Origin: Alphaproteobacteria bacterium
GTDB taxonomy: Bacteria; Pseudomonadota; Alphaproteobacteria; Sphingomonadales; Sphingomonadaceae
Direction of reading: 5' to 3'
Assembly: GCA_030431435.1 (NCBI GenBank)
Contig: JAUIJI010000013.1
Span: 1-35,737 of the forward strand
Length of the DNA stretch: 35,737 bases
The notes beneath the pieces were generated by a model that had not been told where the DNA came from, did no database searches, and saw only the letters and a program-made list of their open reading frames with translations. This document shows, one piece after another, positions 7,824 through 14,878 of the stretch. The position numbers were made by a program, and so were the translations under genes. How positions within the stretch are numbered: the first letter of the stretch is position 1; every line of letters starts with the position of its first letter.

Positions 7824-8612
7824 TCACAGCGTCTGGTTGGCGTTGCGCAGCATCTCGTCGACGGCGCTGATCATCTTGGAATTGATCTCGTAGGATCGCT
7901 GGGCCTCGATCATCTCGACCAGCTCTTCGACAACGTTGACGTTCGAGCTCTCGAGCATGCCCTGGCGGATCGTGCCGCGACCCGCTTCGCCCGCAGCACC
8001 CACATCGGCAGCGCCGCTGGCTGCGGTTTCGGCCAGCAGATTGTCGCCCAAAGCCTGAAGCCCGGCGGGATTGACGAAGCTGGCGATGGTGATCTGGCCC
8101 AGCTCTGCCGGAGTGGCATCGCCGTCGACCAGCGCGGTCACCGTCCCGTCAGGCGAAATCGAAATGGACTGCGCCCCGGCAGGCACCTGGATCGCAGGCT
8201 GCAAGGCAAAGCCCTGCGCGGTCACCAGCTGGCCTTCTGCTGACAAGGTGAAATTGCCCGCGCGGGTATAGGCAGTCTCGCCACCGGGCGTTTCGACCAC
8301 GAAGAAGCCGTCACCCTGCAAGGCGAGGTCGAGGTTGTTGCCCGTGGTGTTGAGCGCGCCCTGCGTATCGACACGGGTGGTGCCCTGAACGGACACGCCG
8401 GTGCCGAGGTTGACGCCGATGGCAAAGGCGGTATCGCCGGTCGAACGCTGGCCAGCCACGCGGGCATCGTCATAAGCGAGCGTCTGGAAATTGGCGCGAT
8501 CGCGCTTGAAACCGGTGGTGCCGATATTGGCAAGGTTGTTGGCGATCACCCGCATGCGGGTATCCTGCGCTTCGAGCCCCGTCCGGGCGACTTGCAGTGC
8601 ACTTGTGGGCAT
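7824..8612 (-). CDS. flgG: Distal rod protein FlgG
   Basis: A 262-residue distal rod subunit, essentially the E. coli FlgG length (260). The N-terminus SALQVARTGLEAQDTRMRVIANNLANIGTTGFKRDR carries the rod family signature NNLANIGTTGFK. A central DLALQGDGFFVVETPGGETAYTRAG block and the C-terminal SNVNVVEELVEMIEAQRSYEINSKMI helix are also typical. It follows flgF by 26 bases. FlgG polymerises into the distal rod that passes through the P and L rings. Confidence 0.96.
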   Translation of the reverse strand: MPTSALQVARTGLEAQDTRMRVIANNLANIGTTGFKRDRANFQTLAYDDARVAGQRSTGDTAFAIGVNLGTGVSVQGTTRVDTQGALNTTGNNLDLALQGDGFFVVETPGGETAYTRAGNFTLSAEGQLVTAQGFALQPAIQVPAGAQSISISPDGTVTALVDGDATPAELGQITIASFVNPAGLQALGDNLLAETAASGAADVGAAGEAGRGTIRQGMLESSNVNVVEELVEMIEAQRSYEINSKMISAVDEMLRNANQTL

Positions 8613-8638
8613 GTTCAGTTCCTTTCAGTCACGCTGTG

Positions 8639-9379
8639 TCAGCTCAGCGACATCAGGCGTGAGGACGCCTGGTCGAGCTGTTCGGCGGTGGAAATCAGCT
8701 TGGCGCGGCGTTCAAAGCTGCGCTGCGCATCGATCATCTGGACCAGCGTTCCCGCGGTATCGACATTGCTTTGCTCGAGTGATCCGGTGACCAGTTCGGC
8801 CGTCTCGTCAGCCGGCAATATGCCACCGCCGGGAACGCGCAACTGGTTGTCGAGCCCCTTGAAAAGCGGGCTTCCTTCGGGGCTGGCGAGCTTGATGCGC
8901 CCCACCTCTTCAGCCGGAGCATCAGGTGCGGCTGGATCAGCGGCAAACACCCGCCCGTCCTTGCCGATGGACACGTCCCATCCGGCAGGCACCACGACAG
9001 GTCCGCCCTGCCCCATCACCGGCAGGCCATCGCCATTGATCAGCGTGCCTGTAACATCGGTGGAAAGGTCCCCGCGCCGCGAATAGACTTCGCTGCCATC
9101 GGCGGCCTGGAGCGCGATCAACGCCTCACCCACCACCGCGACATCGAGATCGCGCCCGGTGTGGCTGATCACGCCCGCTGTCATGTCCGCCCCGCGCACC
9201 GCGCCTTGCGCCATGCCGCGCACGTCGAAGCTTTGCCCCGTGACATGCGCCGCGGTGGTGCTGAAGGTCTCAGCCCGGAAACCGGGGGTCCCCGCGTTGG
9301 CAAGATTGTTGGCAACGGCGCGCTGGCGCGTCATCGCGGCATCCATGCCGGACAGGGCGGAATAGATCATGCGGTCCAT
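8639..9379 (-). CDS. flgF: Proximal rod protein FlgF
   Basis: A 246-residue rod subunit (E. coli FlgF 251). It carries the signature RAVANNLANAGTPGFRAE near the N-terminus and the C-terminal helix QSNVDTAGTLVQMIDAQRSFE. A TTG one codon upstream is possible, but the ATG at 9379 has GGAG seven bases before it. It is more divergent than FlgG in the centre. The order flgE-flgF-flgG is the standard one. Confidence 0.94.
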   Translation of the reverse strand: MDRMIYSALSGMDAAMTRQRAVANNLANAGTPGFRAETFSTTAAHVTGQSFDVRGMAQGAVRGADMTAGVISHTGRDLDVAVVGEALIALQAADGSEVYSRRGDLSTDVTGTLINGDGLPVMGQGGPVVVPAGWDVSIGKDGRVFAADPAAPDAPAEEVGRIKLASPEGSPLFKGLDNQLRVPGGGILPADETAELVTGSLEQSNVDTAGTLVQMIDAQRSFERRAKLISTAEQLDQASSRLMSLS

Positions 9380-9403
9380 CAAATGTCTCCGCTAAGTGCC
9401 TGA

Positions 9404-10222
9404 TCAGCTGCGCAGGTTGATGATCGTCTGCGAGAACTGGGTGGCGGTATCGATCGCCTTCGCGTTGGCCTGGAAATTGCGCTGGGCAGTGATCAGGCCG
9501 ACCATTTCCTCAGCCAAATCGACGTTCGATCGCTCCAGCGCGCCCGCCAGCAGCTGGCCGTTGCGGCCCGTGCCCGGCAGTTCGAATGACGCGCCGCCGG
9601 AATAGCCGGTGGCCTCCCAATTGGTGGAACCGACCGGGCGCAGACCCGTGGGCGCAACGAAAGTGGCCAGTGCCACGCGTCCGACCGGCTCGGTCGAGCC
9701 ATCGGCATAGGCGGCGTTGATCAGGCCGTTCTTCTCAACCGTGATGCTGGCAAGGTCAGAGCCTGCTCCATTGGTCACCGGGATCTGCGCATCGATGGTG
9801 GCGGCAGGGTTCACCACGGCGCCCGTGGCATCGACTTCGAACATCTGCAGGTTCTTGCCTGCAAAATCCGTCACCATGCCGCTGCTGTCGATCTGGAAGC
9901 CGCCGTTGCGGGTGAACAGCGTCTGCCCGCTTTCCGGGTTGCGCGTGGCGAAGAAGCCGTCGCCGTCGATGGCGATATCGAGGCTGCGCCCGGTCTGTTC
10001 GATCGCGCCCAGGCCGAAGTTCTGGTTGATACCGGCCACGGTTGCGCCGATGCCCTGCGTCATGCGCGGGTTGGCGGCGGAACCGGATGAGACGATATCG
10101 GCAAATTCGACATTGCTCTTCTTGAAGCCGGTCGTCTCGGCATTTGCGATATTGTGGGCGATGGTGCCGAGGTCGGTCTGCGAATTCTTGAGGCCGTTCA
10201 GCGATGTGTAGAAGGATGTCAT
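9404..10222 (-). CDS. flgE: Short flagellar hook protein FlgE
   Basis: A 272-residue hook/rod family protein lying between flgD and flgF, the canonical hook protein position. The N-terminal part (SLNGLKNSQTDLGTIAHNIANAETTGFKKS) and the C-terminal part (ERSNVDLAEEMVGLITAQRNFQANAKAI, TQFSQTIINL) are typical D0 helices of FlgE. The central region has AIDGDGFFATRNPESGQTLFTRNGGF and a FlgE-type VTVEKNGLINAAYADGSTEPVGRV segment. At 272 residues it is far shorter than E. coli FlgE (402) and about the size of FlgG, so outer domain D2 must be reduced and D3 absent. The hook identity rests on position and the SVEKNG-type segment; a second FlgG/FlgF-like rod protein is the alternative. Confidence 0.85.
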   Translation of the reverse strand: MTSFYTSLNGLKNSQTDLGTIAHNIANAETTGFKKSNVEFADIVSSGSAANPRMTQGIGATVAGINQNFGLGAIEQTGRSLDIAIDGDGFFATRNPESGQTLFTRNGGFQIDSSGMVTDFAGKNLQMFEVDATGAVVNPAATIDAQIPVTNGAGSDLASITVEKNGLINAAYADGSTEPVGRVALATFVAPTGLRPVGSTNWEATGYSGGASFELPGTGRNGQLLAGALERSNVDLAEEMVGLITAQRNFQANAKAIDTATQFSQTIINLRS

Positions 10223-10236
10223 GGTTCGAATACTCC

Positions 10237-10569
10237 TCAGGCGATTTCGGATTTCTGCGAATTGTCGGGGATGCCGGCGGCCTTCTGCGCCTCGATCAGC
10301 GCGTCGAGCTTGGCCGAAATGTCAGCGAGCGTGGCGTTGGTCTCGGTCGATCCGGCGAGGGCGGAGAACTGCGCCATCTGCGCCAGCATCTCCTTGTTAT
10401 CGACCGGCTCGAACGGGTCCTGCTGCTGCAGCTGGGTGATCATCAGCTTGAGAAAGTCACCCTGCCCCAGCGAGGAATAGGCCGATGGCTGGGCCTGCAC
10501 ATTGTCAGGCCCTGCGTTGAGCGACTTGATCGTATCGGCAGCACTGCCGGTGGCGGAAATCGTGGTCAT
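10237..10569 (-). CDS. flgD: Short flagellar hook-capping protein FlgD
   Basis: A 110-residue protein containing only the conserved N-terminal FlgD region: [40 protein letters not shown], with the family hallmark QLQ-QDP and the F-E-P-V/M-N-Q/K-E-F/M pattern. The C-terminal tudor- and Ig-like domains of enterobacterial FlgD (231 residues) are missing. The ATG at 10569 overlaps the flgC stop (TGATG) and has AGGAG at a good distance; a GTG one codon upstream is possible. FlgD is the temporary scaffold on which FlgE polymerises, so its small size fits the small FlgE next to it. Confidence 0.88.
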   Translation of the reverse strand: MTTISATGSAADTIKSLNAGPDNVQAQPSAYSSLGQGDFLKLMITQLQQQDPFEPVDNKEMLAQMAQFSALAGSTETNATLADISAKLDALIEAQKAAGIPDNSQKSEIA

Positions 10570-10973
10570 CACTTGCTCCTGATTGTTTCGAGCATCAGCT
10601 GCTTGGCGGTCTGCATCGCCTCGACCAGGTTCTGGTACTGGCGGGCGCTCTCCATCATCTCGACCATCTCGTCGGTCTCATCGACGGGAGCCTCCCAGAC
10701 ATCGCCATTCTCGTCTGCCAGCGGGTGGCCGGGATCGTGGCGGCGGATAGGAGTGGCATCGGAAGTGCGCACTTCGGATACGCGGACAGAGGAAAGGCCG
10801 CTCGCCTGGTCAAGCTCCTGCTGGAACACCGCGCGCACGGGGCGATAGGCATCAGCCTCGCTCGATGCGACGCTGCCCGAATTGGCGAGGTTGGACGCAG
10901 CGGCGTTCATCCGCACCATCTGCGCGGACATGCCGCGCTGGACGATGTTGAAGAGGGTGGGAGAACCGGACAT
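10569..10973 (-). CDS. flgC: Proximal rod protein FlgC
   Basis: A 134-residue rod subunit, the same length as E. coli FlgC (134). Signature [25 protein letters not shown] at the N-terminus and the C-terminal [26 protein letters not shown] helix. Three bases separate it from flgB upstream, and its stop overlaps the flgD start. Confidence 0.95.
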   Translation of the reverse strand: MSGSPTLFNIVQRGMSAQMVRMNAAASNLANSGSVASSEADAYRPVRAVFQQELDQASGLSSVRVSEVRTSDATPIRRHDPGHPLADENGDVWEAPVDETDEMVEMMESARQYQNLVEAMQTAKQLMLETIRSK

Positions 10974-10976
10974 GGC

Positions 10977-11324
10977 TCATTCCCCCTTCAGCGCGCGGGT
11001 GATGGTATTCACCCGGCCGGAAAGGAACGTCAGCGTGGCGGAATAGGCGACGGCGTTTTCGGCAAAGGCCATCTGCTCATTGGCGAGTTCCACCGTATTG
11101 CCATCCATCGAAGGCATGGTGGGCACACGGTAGCGGGTGGCGCTTGCGATCGACGCGTCACGGCCATTGCCGGACATGCGCGCATCGAGGGCAGCGCCAA
11201 AGTCGATATCGCGCGCCTTGTATCCCGGCGTCGCCGCATTGGCGATGTTAGAGGTGAGCATCCCCATGCGGTGCGAGCGCAGTTCCAGCGCGGCGCCGTG
11301 AATGCCGAATAGCCTGTCGCTCAT
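10977..11324 (-). CDS. flgB: Proximal rod protein FlgB
   Basis: A 115-residue rod subunit, slightly shorter than E. coli FlgB (138). It shows the family signature RMGMLTSNIANAATPGYKARDIDF and a C-terminal YSATLTFLSGRVNTITRALKG helix. First gene of the long minus-strand operon. An AAGGGAG ribosome binding site precedes the ATG, and a consensus sigma-54 promoter lies at 11393-11408, predicting a leader of about 58 bases. Confidence 0.94.
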   Translation of the reverse strand: MSDRLFGIHGAALELRSHRMGMLTSNIANAATPGYKARDIDFGAALDARMSGNGRDASIASATRYRVPTMPSMDGNTVELANEQMAFAENAVAYSATLTFLSGRVNTITRALKGE

Positions 11325-11392
11325 TTCTCGTGCTCCCTTAAGGTTGGAACGGGCTGGCCGTCCTGCGTGCTCGGGTTCGTGCGAGAGGGTTC

Positions 11393-11408
11393 AGCAAGCA
11401 GCGTGCCA
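11393..11408 (-). promoter_or_regulatory. Sigma-54 promoter for the flgB operon
   Basis: Read on the minus strand the sequence is TGGCACG-CTGC-TTGCT, an exact match to TGGCACR-N4-TTGCW, with the -24 GG and -12 GC at the required spacing. The predicted start is near 11382, about 58 bases before the flgB ATG at 11324. RpoN-dependent transcription of rod and hook operons is known in Caulobacter and many other polarly flagellated bacteria. Confidence 0.85.
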
Positions 11409-11451
11409 GTTTGCGCTGCACGGGCGTTCCGGCGGGGTTTGCCCTGCGAAA

Positions 11452-11489
11452 GCGGCAAGCCCCTGCCGCCAGCGGCAAGAGTGTGCCGC
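11452..11489. promoter_or_regulatory. Two tandem 18-bp palindromes, candidate activator sites
   Basis: GCGGCA-N6-TGCCGC occurs twice, at 11452-11469 and 11472-11489, exactly 20 bases apart, about two helical turns. Both copies share GCGGCAAG in the left half. They sit roughly 70-108 bases upstream of the predicted flgB transcription start, a normal place for enhancer sites of a sigma-54 activator (FlbD/FleQ type). The second copy could also be read as a stem-loop, but there is no T-run. Confidence 0.55.
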
Positions 11490-11542
11490 CCCTTAAGCCC
11501 CGCCTGCTCCATCCGTTCTATCCAGAGCGAAGGAGCGAATGG

Positions 11543-12202
11543 ATGGATCTCACTGCCCTGATCGATGCGAACGGTGCGGCAATCGTGCTGGGCGGAACCC
11601 TGCTGGCCACCGTGGTGGGAAGCGGAAGGCGAGAGCTTGGCGCGGCCTGTTCGGGCCTGATCGGCCTGCTCAGGCGCCCCTTTTCCTATGACCGCGCCCG
11701 ATCCGAAATCGCGCAGGACGTGGAGGCAATCCGCCACGATGGCCTGTTGCGCGGCCAGCCTTTCCGAAGTTCGGACAGCGAGCTGGCGAGCGTGTCACAA
11801 GCGCTGATCCATGACCGTTCGCTCGCATCGCTCGTCGAGGCGCATGAGCGGTTCCGCCGCGAACGCACCGCGCATCGAAGGGAGGCACTGCGCCCCATTG
11901 CGCTGGCAGGCGAGATGGCCCCTGTGTTCGGCATGGCGGGCACGCTGTTCTCGCTTTCCCAGCTGCAATATGACGGCACGGACAATCTCGTTCTGATGGC
12001 CAGCGTGGCCATGGCGATCCTCACCACGCTCTACGGCCTGCTGCTCGCGCACCTCGTGTTCAACCCGCTCGCCCGCCTCATCGAAAGGCGGGGCCTGCGC
12101 GAGGAAGCGGACCGGCAATTGCTGATAGACTGGCTGGCGAAACAGCTCGCCGGCACCATTCCGCCGCCCAAGGGTGCCGCGCGGCTGGAGCGCGTGGTGT
12201 GA
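11543..12202 (+). CDS. MotA/PomA-like stator homologue lacking the first helix
   Basis: A 219-residue membrane protein of the MotA/TolQ/ExbB family. The start ATG 11543 has AAGGAG seven bases upstream; the frame is open further up but that extension is non-coding in character. Residues 8-27 (DANGAAIVLGGTLLATVVGS) resemble the second MotA helix. Residues 121-142 (LAGEMAPVFGMAGTLFSLSQ) and 154-178 (SVAMAILTTLYGLLLAHLVF) match the last two helices of PomA-type MotA, including the AP--G--GT and LTTLYG--LA motifs. A helix corresponding to MotA helix 1 is missing, leaving three helices as in ExbB. It is followed by an overlapping ExbD/MotB-like gene. It is distinct from the canonical motA at 2605-3468. 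Confidence 0.8.
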   Translation: MDLTALIDANGAAIVLGGTLLATVVGSGRRELGAACSGLIGLLRRPFSYDRARSEIAQDVEAIRHDGLLRGQPFRSSDSELASVSQALIHDRSLASLVEAHERFRRERTAHRREALRPIALAGEMAPVFGMAGTLFSLSQLQYDGTDNLVLMASVAMAILTTLYGLLLAHLVFNPLARLIERRGLREEADRQLLIDWLAKQLAGTIPPPKGAARLERVV

Positions 12203-12642
12203 CAGGGAACGGTAACAACAGCTGGCTGGTGCCGCTCGCTGACCTATCGCTGATCCTGTTCATCGTTACCGGGGCAACGCTCGCCGGATCGCTGGGCAAG
12301 GCGCGCGAGGACGATGTCGAACCGCGCTTGCCTGGCGGCATCGCGCAGGGCGTGGCTGCATCGATCTACACCGATGCGGCAGGCGGGCCGAGCCTGGCCG
12401 AATGGCTGGCGCAATATCGCGCTGGCCCCGGCGAACAGCTGACCATCGAGGCGTTCCACACACCTGCTGACAGGGCTGCAGTCACCTCGCGAGCGGAAGA
12501 GCTGGCACAGCAGGCCATTGCCGCCGGCCAGCCTCCGCGTGTGATCGTCCAGCCGGCCTCCGCAACGCGGATCATGGCGCTGTTCGCTTATGACGGGGAG
12601 GCGCAACTGGCACAGGGCTTGCTTCAAGAAGGACAGCAATGA
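12199..12642 (+). CDS. ExbD/MotB-like partner without a recognisable peptidoglycan-binding domain
   Basis: A 147-residue protein starting at GTG 12199, which overlaps the preceding stop (GTGA). It has a short cytoplasmic tail and one membrane helix, SWLVPLADLSLILFIVTGAT. Asp15 sits where ExbD, TolR and MotB carry the proton-binding aspartate. The periplasmic part has LTIEAFHTPADRAAVTSRAE and a following beta-like stretch VIVQPASATRIMALFAYDG. This is faintly reminiscent of an OmpA-like alpha/beta unit but without the family's peptidoglycan-binding residues. Together with the upstream gene it should form an A5B2-type proton-driven complex. Its 3' end contains the sigma-54 promoter of flgA. Function unknown; assignment rests on the helix motif and the gene pair. 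Confidence 0.65.
   Translation: MTGNGNNSWLVPLADLSLILFIVTGATLAGSLGKAREDDVEPRLPGGIAQGVAASIYTDAAGGPSLAEWLAQYRAGPGEQLTIEAFHTPADRAAVTSRAEELAQQAIAAGQPPRVIVQPASATRIMALFAYDGEAQLAQGLLQEGQQ
12608..12623 (+). promoter_or_regulatory. Sigma-54 promoter for flgA, inside the preceding gene
   Basis: TGGCACA-GGGC-TTGCT matches TGGCACR-N4-TTGCW exactly. It lies within the last codons of the ExbD-like gene. The predicted start is near 12634, about 32 bases before the flgA ATG at 12666. The position directly ahead of a flagellar gene supports function. Confidence 0.8.
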
Positions 12643-12665
12643 TCCTTTGAAGGGAGCCTTGAGCC

Positions 12666-13202
12666 ATGAACCGCAAACTCACCCTGCTGGCCGCATCCGC
12701 GCTGGCACTCGCCACCTCGCCTGCCGCTGCACAGACATCCGGCTTTGCTGACCTTGCCGCGATCGATGCCGAGGTGAGCGCCTTTACCGGAGCGCCCGTC
12801 GGCACGCCGGGCGGCGCGCGCCATCCGGTCGATCGCCGCCTGCGCCTGGCCGCTTGTCCAGACGCGCTTAGCCTCAACTGGCACGGCCGCGCGGCGGACA
12901 TGGTGCGGGTGGAATGCAACGCACACTCACGCTGGCGCATCTTCGTGCCAGTTAACGCTGCGGTGGCCAGCATGGCGGCAGCACCTTCGCGCGATAGTAG
13001 CCGCTCCGCCATGCCCATGGTCGAGCGCGGACAGGTGCTGACGATCACCATCCAGGGCCGCGGCTTCTCGGTCAGCCAACAGGGCGAGGCGCTGGAGGAA
13101 GGCAGTATTGGTGACTGGATCCGCGTGCGCCCCGAAGGCAATCGCGAAGCCGTGCGCGCCCGCATCGACACTCCCGGACGCGCCACCATTCCGCTGGGTT
13201 GA
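12666..13202 (+). CDS. flgA: Flagellar P-ring assembly chaperone FlgA
   Basis: A 178-residue periplasmic protein with a signal peptide (NRKLTLLAASALALATSPAAA). The core contains DRRLRLAACPDALSLNW, typical of FlgA (the R-L-x-x-C motif), then WRIFVPVNAAV. The C-terminal SAF-like domain has VERGQVLTITIQGRGFSVS and the closing IRVRPEGNREAVRARI. E. coli FlgA is 219 residues, so this is a short form. AAGGGAG at 12650-12656 is the ribosome binding site. It assists FlgI polymerisation into the P-ring. Confidence 0.92.
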   Translation: MNRKLTLLAASALALATSPAAAQTSGFADLAAIDAEVSAFTGAPVGTPGGARHPVDRRLRLAACPDALSLNWHGRAADMVRVECNAHSRWRIFVPVNAAVASMAAAPSRDSSRSAMPMVERGQVLTITIQGRGFSVSQQGEALEEGSIGDWIRVRPEGNREAVRARIDTPGRATIPLG

Positions 13203-13225
13203 GAAAAATATCCTGAAGCAAGGCT

Positions 13226-13252
13226 TAAAGCCGCCCTCGGGTAACCGTCCTC
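13226..13252 (+). promoter_or_regulatory. Weak sigma-28-like promoter before flgM
   Basis: TAAAG at 13226-13230 followed 14 bases later by an ACCG element (13244-13247) partly resembles TAAA-N15-GCCGATAA, but the spacing is one base short and the second element matches only its CCG. flgM is often FliA-dependent, which is why I list it. It may equally be read through from the flgA promoter. Confidence 0.2.
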
Positions 13253-13283
13253 AAGGGTATGAAACCAACAAGGAGCGACGACA

Positions 13284-13574
13284 ATGTCCCTCTATGACGT
13301 ATCGAAACTGACCGGCGCGAGCCCCGTTCGCGGGGTCGGACGCGACTTTTCCGGCACCAAGGCAGAAGCGAAACAGGCGCGCAGCACTGAGGCCGCCGAC
13401 AAGGGCGTTGCAGTGCAGACCGGCGCGCGGGCAGAGGCCGGCAGCGTGCCTGTCGACCAGGAACGCGTGGCGCAGATCCGCGAAGCCATCCGCGATGGCA
13501 GCTATCCGGTTGTTCCTGCGAAAATCACCGACGCGATCATCGCTGCCCGCCTGATGCTGAGCCACGGCCAATGA
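13284..13574 (+). CDS. flgM: Anti-sigma-28 factor FlgM
   Basis: A 96-residue small protein, about the usual FlgM size (97). The N-terminus SLYDVSKLTGASPVRGVG and the C-terminal block VDQERVAQIREAIRDGSYPV, ending AARLM, match the sigma-binding helices of FlgM. The ribosome binding site AAGGAG is at 13270-13275. Its stop overlaps the flgN-like start (ATGA). It holds FliA (16992-17714) inactive until the hook is complete and FlgM is exported. Confidence 0.92.
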   Translation: MSLYDVSKLTGASPVRGVGRDFSGTKAEAKQARSTEAADKGVAVQTGARAEAGSVPVDQERVAQIREAIRDGSYPVVPAKITDAIIAARLMLSHGQ

Positions 13575-13906
13575 GCGGTGAAACCGGCAAGAGCGGCAAT
13601 CTTGCGCCGCGCCTGCGGCAAATGCTTGCCGTCCTCGAAACCGAGCGGCGGGCGCTGGGCGCGATGGATGTCGATACGCTGCTGCTGGCGGCGAATGACA
13701 AGCAGGGCCTGTGCAGCGAGCTGGAGCAGGCCGCCCCCGCTTCCATCGACGCTGAATGCCGGGGGCTGCTCGAAGCCGCGCGCCACCAGAATGAGGTGAA
13801 CCGCAAGGTCCGCAACCTGCTGGCAGCGAACGTCGCCTCGCGCCTTGAAGCCCTCACCCGCAGCGGCGGCACTTACAGCAAGCCCGCCATCCGCCACGCG
13901 GTCTAA
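13571..13906 (+). CDS. flgN: FlgN-like flagellar export chaperone
   Basis: A 111-residue, mostly helical, Leu/Ala/Glu-rich protein with LRQMLAVLETERRALGAMDV, then LLLAANDKQGLCSELEQAA, then QNEVNRKVRNLLAANVASRL. The sequence family is poorly conserved. The assignment uses the helical pattern, the size (FlgN about 140) and the coupled position after flgM, the standard flgM-flgN order. It should chaperone FlgK and FlgL. A different helical protein cannot be excluded. Confidence 0.7.
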   Translation: MSGETGKSGNLAPRLRQMLAVLETERRALGAMDVDTLLLAANDKQGLCSELEQAAPASIDAECRGLLEAARHQNEVNRKVRNLLAANVASRLEALTRSGGTYSKPAIRHAV

Positions 13907-13930
13907 GGAATACTACCTAGCGTGCTGAAA

Positions 13931-13946
13931 TGGCACGCAACTTGCT
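13931..13946 (+). promoter_or_regulatory. Sigma-54 promoter for the transglycosylase-flhA-fliA operon
   Basis: TGGCACG-CAAC-TTGCT is an exact match to TGGCACR-N4-TTGCW. It lies in the only gap (78 bases) between the flgN-like gene and the transglycosylase gene. The predicted start is near 13957, about 28 bases before ATG 13985. GAGGAG at 13971-13976 is the ribosome binding site. Confidence 0.88.
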
Positions 13947-13984
13947 GAACATCCTTGTGAGTTTATCCGCGAGGAGCTGACCCG

Positions 13985-14878
13985 ATGACCGGACCGGCAA
14001 GCATGATCCAGCCAAGCCTTCCCCCGCCGCGTGCGGGGCAGACGCAGGCAGCCATCGCCAATGCAGCACAGCGCACCGGCGTGGATTTCGATTACCTGCT
14101 GGCGCAGGCACGGATCGAATCCGGCATGAACCCGCGCGCCGAAGCCCGCACCTCCAGCGCCAGCGGACTTTACCAGTTTATCGACCAGACCTGGCTCGCA
14201 ACGCTCGACAAGCATGGCGAGCAGCTGGGCTATGGCGACATGGCCCGGGCAATCGAAACGCGCGGCGGCCGTGCCCGCGTGACTGATCCCGCCATGCGCG
14301 ATGCGATCATGGCGCTTCGCTTCGATCCGCAAGCTGCCTCTCTGATGGCGGGCGCGCTGGCGACGGACAACCGCGCTGCTCTCAGTCCCGTGCTGGGCCG
14401 CGATCCTGATGCAAGCGAGCTTTACCTCGCCCATTTCCTGGGTGCCGACGGAGCGACACGCTTCCTGTCCACACTCACATCCAATCCTGACGCTTCCGCC
14501 GCTGCCCTCTTGCCGCGTGCTGCGGGAGCGAACCGGGCGATTTTCTACGAGCCGGGAGGCAGTGCGCGATCCGTGCAAGAGGTGATGGGCGTTATCCGAG
14601 GCCGGGTGGAAAGCGCCATGGCCAATGGTGGCCCCGCGCCGCTGCCCGCGATCGCACCCTCGGTGGAGTTCCAGCAATGGGCTCCGCCAGCAAGGCCTTC
14701 CGCGCCGACCCGCTACGCAAGCCTGCCCACAACACCATCGCTGGGTGGCCCGCAGCCGCTGCCATCCATGGCATCGACCCTGCGCGACAGTTTCGGTCTT
14801 GGTGGCAATGACGCAGCTGCACCCGGCATCGCCCATGTGCGCAAGGCCTATGCCAGGCTGGAGGCATTCGGCCTGTGA
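13985..14878 (+). CDS. Flagellum-associated lytic transglycosylase (SLT domain)
   Basis: A 297-residue protein with an N-terminal SLT/goose-lysozyme-like domain. Motif LLAQARIESGMNPRAEA has Glu45 as the expected catalytic acid, followed by SSASGLYQFIDQTWL, the standard A-G-L-M/Y-Q-F motif. The C-terminal half is low complexity and Pro/Ala-rich. No convincing signal peptide is visible at the N-terminus, so it may leave the cell through the flagellar export apparatus, as SltF-like enzymes were proposed to. Its stop overlaps the GTG start of flhA. With the rod-binding protein at 5739-6047 it replaces the two-domain FlgJ, clearing peptidoglycan for the rod. Confidence 0.85.
   Translation: MTGPASMIQPSLPPPRAGQTQAAIANAAQRTGVDFDYLLAQARIESGMNPRAEARTSSASGLYQFIDQTWLATLDKHGEQLGYGDMARAIETRGGRARVTDPAMRDAIMALRFDPQAASLMAGALATDNRAALSPVLGRDPDASELYLAHFLGADGATRFLSTLTSNPDASAAALLPRAAGANRAIFYEPGGSARSVQEVMGVIRGRVESAMANGGPAPLPAIAPSVEFQQWAPPARPSAPTRYASLPTTPSLGGPQPLPSMASTLRDSFGLGGNDAAAPGIAHVRKAYARLEAFGL

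Larger units (their letters stand above)
11325..11542. other. Divergent flagellar promoter region
   Basis: This 218-base gap separates the divergent flgB operon and the MotA/ExbB-like gene. It contains the minus-strand sigma-54 promoter (11393-11408), two tandem palindromes (11452-11489) and an AAGGAG ribosome binding site (11530-11535) for the plus-strand gene. I find no good sigma-54 site on the plus strand (closest is CGGGGTTTGCCCTGCG near 11433, a poor match), so the plus-strand gene may use another sigma factor. Confidence 0.6.
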
